Under the pieces are notes generated by a model. That model was not told where the DNA came from. It saw nothing but the letters and a program-made list of their open reading frames with translations, and did not search any database. A stretch of 64,000 nt of DNA, taken from NCBI RefSeq assembly GCF_905171765.1, contig NC_053393.1:194326499-194390498 (forward strand), written 5' to 3'. The position numbers and the translations under genes were made by a program. Positions within the stretch are counted from its first letter, which is position 1; every line of letters starts with the position of its first letter. Source of the DNA: Bufo bufo. Taxonomy: Eukaryota; Chordata; Amphibia; Anura; Bufonidae. Positions 56,438 through 64,000 of the stretch are shown here, piece after piece.

Positions 56438-57277
56438 GGCCTCTTACGTCGCGTGTGCATTGTGGGAAAACCGTGCGAGTAGGCACGCAATTGCAGTCAG
56501 TTTTGACTGCGATTGCGTTCCGATGTTCAGTTTTTTCAGCGTGAGTGCAGTGCGCTTTGCACGCACGTGAGCAAAAACTGAACCCGGACTTCTTCACTGA
56601 AGTTCAGGTTTGGGTTAGGTGTTCTATTCATTTTATTATTTTCCATTATAACATGTTTATAAGGGAAAATAATATCATTCTTAATACAGAATGCTTACTA
56701 AAATGTGGCTTGAGGGGTTAAAAAAAAACATAATTAACTCACCTTATCCTTCTATCTTCATTCAGCAGGACCTGCGCTGACGTCACCGCGCTCACCACGT
56801 GGTGAGCGCGATTACGTCATCAAAGGTCCTTTTGCAGGTCTTGAAAGAAGAAGAAAGAAGACGATGCCGGCTGCGCAAAAGAGAGGATGAGGTGAGTTAA
56901 TTTTTTTTAATTTTTTTTTATTCCTCAAGGCACATTTTAGTAAGCATTCTGTATTTAGAATGCTGTTATTTCCCCTTACAGTGAATTTTCTTTAATGAGG
57001 TCCGGGGTTGCTCATCCCTATCATTTCCTAGCAACAATGAGTGAAAATCGCACCGCATCCACACTTGATTGCGATTTTCACGCAGCCCCATTCATTTCTA
57101 TGAAGCCTGCATTGTGTGAAAAACCCTGAATATAGAACATGCTGCGATTTTCACGCAACGCACAAGTGATGTGTGAAAATCACCACTAATCTGCGCAGCC
57201 CCATTATAGTGAATGGGTCCGGATTCAGTGCGGGTGCAATGCGTTCACCTCATGCATTGCACCCGCGCAGAAAGTCT
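56438..57277. repeat. Long DNA-element repeat, copy 2 of the 17007 family
   Basis: Begins CTAAGGCCTCTTACGTCGCG. It shares with 17007-17838, in the same order, TTCACTGAAGTTCAGGTT, the mirrored GGGAAAATAAT-CATTCTT pair, a CTTGAAAGAAGAAGAAAG core (reverse here), CCTAGCAAC with GAAAATCGCA, GCGATTTTCACGCA twice, and GGATTCAGTGCGGGTGCAA to GCACCCGCGC. The right terminal repeat is absent: the copy stops about where the 57281 element starts. The core hairpin carries CACGTGGTGAGCGCG. Confidence 0.75.
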
Positions 57278-57280
57278 AAG

Positions 57281-57648
57281 GCTACTTTCACACTCGCGTT
57301 TTGGACGGATCCGTCATGGATCTGCAAAAACTGATCCGTTACAATATTACAACCACATACATCCATCATGAACGGATCAGTTTGTATTATCTGTAACATA
57401 GCCAAGACGGATCTGTCATGAACTCCATTGAAAGTCAATGGGAGACGGATCCGTTTTCTATTGTGCCCGATTGTGTCAGAGAAAACAGATCCGTCCCCCA
57501 TTGACTTTCAATGTAAGTCAAGACGGATCCGTTTTGACTTAGACTTTTTTTTTATGAATAATGCAAACGGATCCGTTATTAAGGGATACAAGCGTTTGCA
57601 TTATTGGTACGGATCCGCACAAAATGCGAGTGTGAAAGTAGCCTTACA
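57281..57648. repeat. MITE with GGCTACTTTCACACTCGCG ends
   Basis: TAAGGCTACTTTCACACTCGC at the left is mirrored by GCGAGTGTGAAAGTAGCCTTA at the right. The interior repeats ACGGATCCGTTTT and CATTGAAAGTCAATGGG in both orientations. Similar in style to the 24036 Harbinger-like MITE. Confidence 0.75.
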
Positions 57649-57897
57649 TTGTTTGCCAGGACGGATCCATTTGGCTCAGTTTCGTCAAGCGGACAGCAAA
57701 ACTCTGCAGACAGCGTTTTGATGTCCGCCTCCAGAGCGGAATGGAGACTGATCGGAGGCAAACTGATGCATTCTGAGCGGATCCTTTTCCATTCAGAATG
57801 CATTAGGGCAAAACTGATCCATTTTGGACCGCTTGTGAGAGCCCTGAACGGATCTCACAAACGGAAAGCCAAAACGCGAGTATGAAAGTATCCTAAT
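57649..57897. repeat. Second MITE unit sharing the same terminus
   Basis: Continues from the previous right end and finishes AAAACGCGAGTATGAAAGTATCCTAA, a third copy of the terminal motif. The interior has ACGGATCCATTTGG and CATTCAGAATGCATTAG. Either a tandem partial copy, or the outer element into which the 57281 unit inserted. Confidence 0.5.
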
Positions 57898-58689
57898 GTG
57901 TATGGTAGTGTCATGACTCATCTGTGTATGGAAGTCAGGGAAAGTCCAACATGCCTATTGTTTTGTTTTCATGGGAGGTAAGCTACATTGAAAGATGTCT
58001 GGCAGCAGCTTATTTCCTCTTCCATGGCCGTGCTGAGCTTGCATGGGCATTGGGAAGTGGGTTTGGGAGTAATAGCTGTCATCACCTGCTAACATAGTTG
58101 TATGGCCACCTCTAGGCTATGTTCACATGTGACAGATTTTTAAACCACATTTGTGTCTTTTGCCTGGATTTCACCCGAGCTGCAGAAATGTATGTAGATC
58201 TGAAGGCTGTGGAACTTGAATTCTATATCATACCGCACAATGCCTGTTCATGCATAACACAAGCAGCTCAAATCCTTGACAGGTTGCACTCCACATATAG
58301 CATAAACATCTCCCGACAGAATATCACAATTATTATTATTGTTTATTTTTTTTTAGTTCTGGTCATTTTGGCACTACTCATCCCCGGATATGCTGTGCTA
58401 AGAGGAAAAGTAAGGACTCTTGAAGTAAACCCGTTTAAAATAAGCTGCAGCATGCGCTCTTTTGAAGATTTGGCCAATGTTGATTCACTTGAAATTGTCT
58501 ACTATTAGAGATGAGTGATTCGATTCTATCAATTCGGAATTTATTCCGAAAATGAGGAATCATCAATCATGTGAGTACCCAGTAACGGACTCCTTACTTC
58601 CTTGATTAGCTCATAATTGAAGGACCTGAAATGGGAGATATAGCTTTTATCCAAACTATATTTATACATGACATTAAAGTCCTCTTTCA
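57898..58689. other. Non-coding stretch; one open frame of no known family
   Basis: An open plus-strand frame at 58119-58508 includes a hydrophobic stretch (about residues 74-94), but it has no known domain, unusual residue use and no splice context. I do not regard it as a gene. Confidence 0.35.
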
Positions 58690-59052
58690 CAAGTGACTTT
58701 GCAAGCAATAATAGGGATGAATCATTTACTCCCGATAATTGCCTGCGTGCCTCATTTACATGCATCAATCATCTCCTATGTACGAGGGCCAGCATTTGCT
58801 ACTGTGATCACTCATCCTCATAGACAGTCATGACTTTTGGGAAGCAGAATTATGTGTTGACCACACAATCTGCTGCCCAGAAACAACTATTTAGGTGACC
58901 GCAGCAATGATATTTTCACCCAATGAACAAGTACTTGTTTGTTAGGTGATCAGCGATCCCTTCACACAGGGCAATTATCGGGAACAAGCATTCCTAGGAA
59001 TTCTCCTTCCCATTAATTGCTCCAGTCATTGTCCTGTGTATAGTGGCCTTTA
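58690..59052. repeat. Probable MITE of the TTACAC family
   Basis: Internal pieces such as CACAATCTGCTGCCCAGAAACA, CACCCAATGAACAAGTACTTG and GCAATTATCGGGAACAAGC parallel the 11674 and 17830 MITEs. The terminal repeats are weak. Confidence 0.4.
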
Positions 59053-60049
59053 GGAACCTTTTACACAGTCAGATAAATTATCTTTAACAAGCCCAAATCA
59101 ACAGTATAACAAGTTGATCAGCACTCATGTATTTGCATAAACATCTTTCAATCTTTAGCCCTTTTTCATAAATACTGTCTTTTGTGCGATCATTCGTGTA
59201 CAAGAGAGGATCTTCTGCCTACAATGACTTTGGGATCAACATCAAATGAGCAAGTTATTGTGAACCACCATTTGTATGAATTGCTCTTTGGGCCATTATA
59301 CTTAGTCTAAAAGACCCATAGAAAAGTCACTTGGGAATTCTCTCAACAGAAATGAGTAAAAATAAAGATATAAAGTACATGATCAAAAGCCTCCAGCACT
59401 TGGGACCTGTCACCTTCTTCCCCTTGTGAAGTGTAGGACATTGGAAGTTCTAGTAGCAAATATTAACAGTTAATGACCGCGCTTGATCTTTCCAGAAGCC
59501 TGGCAGTGAAGTGGTGCTACCTGCAGGCAGCATGGGCATTCATTGGTTCTGCTAACACAACGTAAAGTTTTGTAATTATCTCAAATTTCAATGTCCCCAC
59601 AATACGTTGCCAGTCTGTTAGCAGACACCAGCAGTGTGGAGTCCATTGACATCTTACAAGCAGTCATGTGTGATGTTCATAGGGTGCACTGGGAATGAAT
59701 GTGAGTGTCCCCGAACCTTGGCCTGTGTGATGCTAGAAAGCTGTTATGTTTTCTTATATGGAATTGTAATATAAGCATAAATATAATGCATATAGAATGT
59801 AACCGTGTAGGCAAAATAGGGCAAAAAAATATAAAAATCCAAATTTCTGTATTATGTTTCTAATATTTATTTCCATGTAATGTGCAGATGAAAAGAATAA
59901 TTCTGGTAAGGTCCATATACTCTCTGCACAGTCTTTGCTGAAGATTATTCTATATAATAAACCTAAAATGTCATGTTCTGAGCAGCAGAGGCATTTTACA
60001 GATTTGCATTTGATACAAAAGAAGGAAGAAAAAAAAACCCCAGTTGTGA
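59053..60049. other. Non-coding stretch, no clear feature
   Basis: Plain AT-rich sequence without repeat ends or exons. Confidence 0.4.
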
Positions 60050-61380
60050 CTTATTGTAATGATTTTACAGCTCTTGATGGCTTTCATAGAAGTGTACGTA
60101 ATTTGTGACAAGACCAATAAGAAGACGTGGCAGAAAAAGTTTCCGAGTTAGCGGCAAAGTAAATGGGGCAGGTTTTGCATTTTGAACATAAACCTTCGGA
60201 GCTGTGATTGAATTTGTCGTGAAAGTGTGTCAGAATTAATAAGGGATTCACGTGCAAGGTTCCTGGGCTGTGCGGAGCGTTCAGGGGCTCGGGATTGGTC
60301 TGCGGTTTGTGTGCGAGACAGCAAAGGACAAATGTTGATCTCAGTGCCATCCCTGCACTTGAAACCTCTCCTGCCAGGGCAGCTGGAGAAACAATACCGC
60401 TTTGAGGACGTAATTAAAGATATTGTTCAAAGAGCAACTTTCTGCATATTTGAATTATTACTGTCATCAAAATCATACAAATATGGAAATATGATTGCCA
60501 GAAGCACATAAATCAATGATCAGCGTGGCCTCAAAATCTAATAAATATGTAGAGTTAAATACTTTAAAATGCAAATTGCCGCTCTTCATTTGCATATGGT
60601 AGAATTTAAAGGAAATCTTATTGCTTAACAACCTCTAAGGTAGCAGTTAGGGCCCTGGGTAAACAGGAGGGCTATCCCCCCCCCTCCCCTTCCCCTTTCC
60701 TTTTATTCATCCGTGGTCAAATTGTAAGATTTGATAAATGATAGGAGACTGCTTTGCTTGGTGAAAATAACTGCATTCTTCTCTGAATCCTTAAGTTGCC
60801 TTGAAGTCATCTGAATAATTAAGAGTTAATTATTCTCCATCCATCTAAATCAGAAAAGGACATATTTAGGGAAGGAATTTATAATTTTTTGCCTCACATC
60901 CTGTCATGTTGTAATATGATAAACCAAACTGACTCCAAAATAATATCTAGTGACCTTATAGTAATTACGCCTCAGAAAGCATCTCGTTTGCAATTCTTTA
61001 ATCGCTTTGCATCGATTCCAGAAACTTGTTGTTAATCCCAACTGGAAAGTTTAATTGTCGACAAAATACAATTTTGTTCATTCGCCGCTCTCGTGTTTCC
61101 TGTTAGGTTTTCTAGGTGACTAAATCGCGACCTCATTACAGTCGCTTTCTTGCTTGGCTGGGAAGCTATTGATGGCAGTCCTTCTTGTTTGAGCGTTTGC
61201 TTACCTGCTTTGCCACTTGCTGCCTGCCTGCGTCTGGATACGTCTTTCTAAAAATCCACCGTTTCCTAATTTGGTGAATATTATCATTTGCATTGTTTGA
61301 GAGGAATTATTTAGTGTAAAAATATCACTTTATCCAGTCGCAGCGTTTAAGGGAAGACGCTTACTTTTCCAAATCTTGTG
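60050..61380. promoter_or_regulatory. Candidate conserved non-coding block
   Basis: About 1.3 kb without transposon signatures. It holds motifs typical of developmental enhancers: GTGATTGAATTTG, GACGTAATTAAAGATATTG, AATCAATGATCAG, TTTGCATATGG, TAGTAATTACGCC and AATCGCTTTGCATCGATT. An open frame (60227-60511) exists but has no domain and no splice sites. A C-rich run lies at 60676-60690. Inferred function only. Confidence 0.4.
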
Positions 61381-61599
61381 CCTAAGAAAATGAATGCATT
61401 GGGCCAGATTTACTGATGTGTCTGCACCAAAAATCTGTCTACAAAGTGGCATAATTTGGTCCACCTTAAGTTTTTATACTTTTTTCCGTCATGCTTGACA
61501 AGTGGATGGGGCTTAGTAGAAAGTGGGTGGAGCTTTGTGCGCCAAAATTCCTGTGCAATTCTGGAGTACAATCTATCTCAAAGCAAGCCAATTAATATG

Positions 61600-61911
61600 A
61601 GCTTTTTCACACGTGCATGTCCCTTGCGGGATTTATGCTTCGTGTGAGAGCGGGATCGTGCGTCCTGGACTTAGGAAGCGCACGACATTATCATGATTGA
61701 TATTACTGTTTGCCCCTGCCTGACCTTTTGTGTAATGGGATCATTCTGACAGAAAGCTATCGGTATGATTCCGTTGCACAAAGGTCACGCAGAGACACAC
61801 AGCAATATCAATTGTGATAATGCCATGCACTTCCTAAGTCCAGACCGCGCCATCCCTCTCTCACACGGAGAGTGAATCCCCCAAGGGACACGCATGTGTG
61901 AAAGAGCCCTA
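61600..61911. repeat. Nested MITE with CTTTTTCACACGTGC ends
   Basis: GAGCTTTTTCACACGTGCATG at the left is mirrored by CGCATGTGTGAAAGAGCCC at the right. The interior is itself mirrored (GACTTAGGAAGCGCACG and GCACTTCCTAAGTCCAG). Confidence 0.75.
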
Positions 61912-61999
61912 ATAGTTGTTATAGAGTCAAAAAAGTGTCTATCCCTGCACCACATTTATCATCCAGCCTGAGCTGCTGTGATAAATCTGGCGCAGGTAT

Positions 62000-62321
62000 A
62001 AGGGCTGTATTACATTGGCCGAGGGACAGCCAGATTATCGCTAAAAAGTGTTGTTAGGAACACTCGTTAGTGATGAGCGGCCTGAGTAAAGGTGCCGCTC
62101 GTTCATCGGGTAATCACATCTTTTATGCAGTCACAAAAATCATCGTGGAGTCTGCTGCCGACAAATAATGGTTCTGTATGGGGGATGAGCGACGGCATTA
62201 GCGATTACTCCTCCCCATACTGTAGAGGAGATCATGTAATAGCAGCGATCTTCTTCACTAATGAGCAGGCAATTGCCAGCAAGGAATCGTCAGTCTCATC
62301 TGGCAGTGTAACACAGCCCTA
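62000..62321. repeat. Nested MITE with AGGGCTGTATTACA ends
   Basis: TAAGGGCTGTATTACATTGGC at the left is mirrored by GTGTAACACAGCCCTAA at the right. Same family as 11674 and 17830 by internal TGTTCATCGGGTAAT-type, GTCTGCTGCCGAC and GGAGGAGT-type motifs. Confidence 0.75.
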
Positions 62322-62356
62322 AGCTTACGCCATCTACAGGATTAGTAAACCTAGCC

Positions 62357-62960
62357 ATTGTCTTCGCTGCTACAATTACATGCGGGAAGATACCCGAGGA
62401 AAAAAAAAGTAACCATGCTGTTTCTCGCTAAACGCTACTATTAATTAGAGATAAAGCCCTCGCCATTAAGCTAAAAAGTCAATGAGGAATATGCAAAATA
62501 CATCAAGCCTTTCGTACCTTCGCTCCCACAACTAAAGGCAGCGTCCAAGCCGGCGAGCCTGTGCCATGTTTAAATGAAAAATTAAAATTCCCTTGCTCCA
62601 GGAGCTGCTGTTTTGCAAGCGTTTACTGATCGCACAAGGAATTGTAATAAAGAAATCAATATGCATGATCCTTTTTGTGTAGTACAACAGGGTTAGACTG
62701 TTAGGTTAAATACAGGCTGTATTGCTTCCCAGAAAATCAATTTGTTGTACAGTGTGGTTGAGCAAGCTCCTTTTACAGCGTGTCATTTTACTTTGGGCTC
62801 AAAGAAAACTCGCTTTTGGCGCCTCCAAGTTATTGACCAGCGGAGGGGCGTCAAGCCAGGAAACTTGATTCCTCGCAGAGTGTCTGCCTAGTAAGGAATT
62901 AGAAGCTCTTCACTCATTATGTTGCAGACGTAAGTGAAATATCCCAAATGGTGAACCCAC
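62357..62960. promoter_or_regulatory. Candidate conserved non-coding block
   Basis: Repeat-free sequence with octamer-like GGAATATGCAAAATAC, forkhead-like AAGCGTTTACTGATCG and POU/PBX-like TCAATATGCATGATCC motifs. No exon structure. Inferred only. Confidence 0.4.
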
Positions 62961-63378
62961 CGGATATGGAGATGCACAGTTATTTTAATCACTTAATCGT
63001 GTTTTTTTTTTTTTTCCAGCATGAGCCAGCAGTCTCAGGCATTGGCAGATTTTTATTTTATTTTATTTTATTCACATTAACTCTTCAGTGGAGTTTGGTT
63101 CTATATGGTGTATATATCCATATTACATTTGACATATTGGACATTTCATTTAGGACATGTGCAGATCTGCATTAGAGGCTCTGTTTGGGGCCTCCTTTGC
63201 AGATGTAATCAAAAACAGCAGATTTCAGCAAAAAAAAAAAAAAAAAAAAAAACGACGTTTGAACAAAAATTGAACAGGCCCCATTATAGTCTGTCTGGGG
63301 TCTGTTCGGCTCCGTTGGTTTGTGCCAAATCCGGCACTTCCGTTATTTATGTCGTTCTGCTCCTTTGTGGCCGAGTCG
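62961..63378. other. Non-coding stretch with poly-A tract
   Basis: T tract at about 63003-63015, TTTTA repeats at 63052-63070 and an A tract at 63229-63252. No gene. Confidence 0.5.
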
Positions 63379-64000
63379 TTTAACCCCTTCCATGCTTATG
63401 ATTGTGGCATCTGGGAGGTTAGGCAGAGGGAGGCGGCTCACTCTCCCTCCCGATTGAAGCCCCCTCAGTGAAAGCACTGGCTCCAATTGGTTGTCATGAT
63501 AGTCTGGGGACGGCTAAAGGTTCCCAGACCTGTCAAGGAAAACTACCTGTAAAGCCGTGCACGAAGCACAGCTCAGCAGGCAGAGCGGCAGAATTCCATA
63601 GACCATAATAGTTTTCTATTACAGTCTATGAGACAAAAGATCAAAAGATCACAGGTTCTAGCTCCCTAAGGGGGCTAAAATTTATCGTAAAAAAAGTTCA
63701 AATTAATGGGGAAAAAAACAAAACGTGATTTACCATTTTTGGTCACCTTGTCCCCTCTAAAAAAAATTGAATAACGGTGATCAAAAAGTCTTACGTACCC
63801 CAAAAATGGTACAAATAAAAACTACAGTTCGTCCTGCAAAAACAAGCCCTCATGCAGCTTTGTAGATGGAAATATAGAAAAGTTATGGTTGCCAGAAAAT
63901 GGTGATGCAAAGAAAATTTAGATTTTTTTTCAAAGGTTTATATTTCTTTTTTTAAATCTAAAAAAAAAAACATACAAATTTGGTATCACTGTAATGATCA
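63379..64000 (+). repeat. piggyBac-like repeat, left part, runs off the window
   Basis: TTAACCCCTTCCATGC with a GATTGTGGCATCTGGGAGG block next to it. Later AGGTTCTAGCTCCCTAAGGG, GGTGATCAAAAAGTC, CGTCCTGCAAAAACAAGCCCTC and TGGTATCACTGTAATGATC match the 45092 repeat in the same order. The right end lies outside the window. Confidence 0.7.

Larger units (their letters stand above)
61401..62356. repeat. MITE of the GGCCCAGATTTA family, copy 3, twice interrupted
   Basis: GGGCCAGATTTACTGATGTG at the left, GGATTAGTAAACCTAGCC at the right. The interior includes AAGTGGCATAATTTGG and GGGGCTTAG matching copies at 10854 and 13684, and CTGTGATAAATCTGGCGCAGG. Two other MITEs (61600-61911 and 62000-62321) are inserted in it. 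Confidence 0.7.

Noticed and set aside
58119..58508. 129-codon frame with a hydrophobic segment
   Set aside because: No known family, no splice sites, no promoter evidence. A single transmembrane-like stretch can occur by chance in T-rich DNA.
60227..60511. 94-codon frame in a repeat-free block
   Set aside because: No recognisable domain, and start and end are not bounded by splice signals. Better explained as non-coding conserved DNA.

Overview
The window is vertebrate nuclear DNA, almost certainly from a frog or toad (probably a neobatrachian). It is AT-rich and contains one short protein-coding exon; the rest is intron or intergenic DNA packed with transposons. The lineage call rests on the mobile-element mix: many TTAA-flanked T2/Kolobok-like MITEs beginning TTAAAGG, piggyBac-like repeats beginning TTAACCC, several Tc1/mariner families with TA target sites, a DIRS fragment, a hAT element, and a GIY-YIG Penelope-like element. 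No operons, rRNA, tRNA or CRISPR arrays are seen.

The only host gene evidence is a 115-bp C2H2 zinc-finger exon at 5041-5155 (+), with good splice sites and a phase 1 entry and phase 2 exit. Its residues (ARNHVKRH, LGMREYKC) look like ZNF407, a gene with very large introns. If so, most of the window is its next intron. Several repeat-free blocks (about 12590-13330, 25960-27030, 33950-34750, 60050-61380, 62357-62960) look like conserved non-coding or enhancer DNA.

Layout. 1-5000: foldback MITEs and a piggyBac-like repeat up to the exon. 5156-14000: intron with T2-like and other MITEs, including one MITE split by an internally deleted Tc1. 14505-14549 (-): a hammerhead ribozyme motif with full core boxes. 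17000-33400: pairs of long palindromic repeats and a series of T2/Kolobok MITEs. 34800-35978: DIRS fragments facing opposite ways. 35979-36696: hAT element. 36717-44005 (-): an apparently full-length but decayed Penelope-like element with terminal repeats (pLTRs), RT and GIY-YIG domains, itself interrupted by a Tc1. 45092-50522: a piggyBac-like repeat holding a Tc1, a pogo-like MITE and a DD37E Tc1/mariner element, the last containing a 713-bp foldback. 50585-64000: a SINE, palindromes, MITEs, candidate conserved blocks and the start of another piggyBac-like repeat.

The most interesting signals are ribozyme-like. The motif at 14505-14549 has both core boxes, a 6-bp stem I inside a longer outer stem, and a GUC cleavage triplet. 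The Penelope pLTR at 43851-43892 carries a similar minimal motif. The partner pLTR keeps stem II through a compensatory pair but has lost the second core box. The nested insertions also give a relative order of transposition events.
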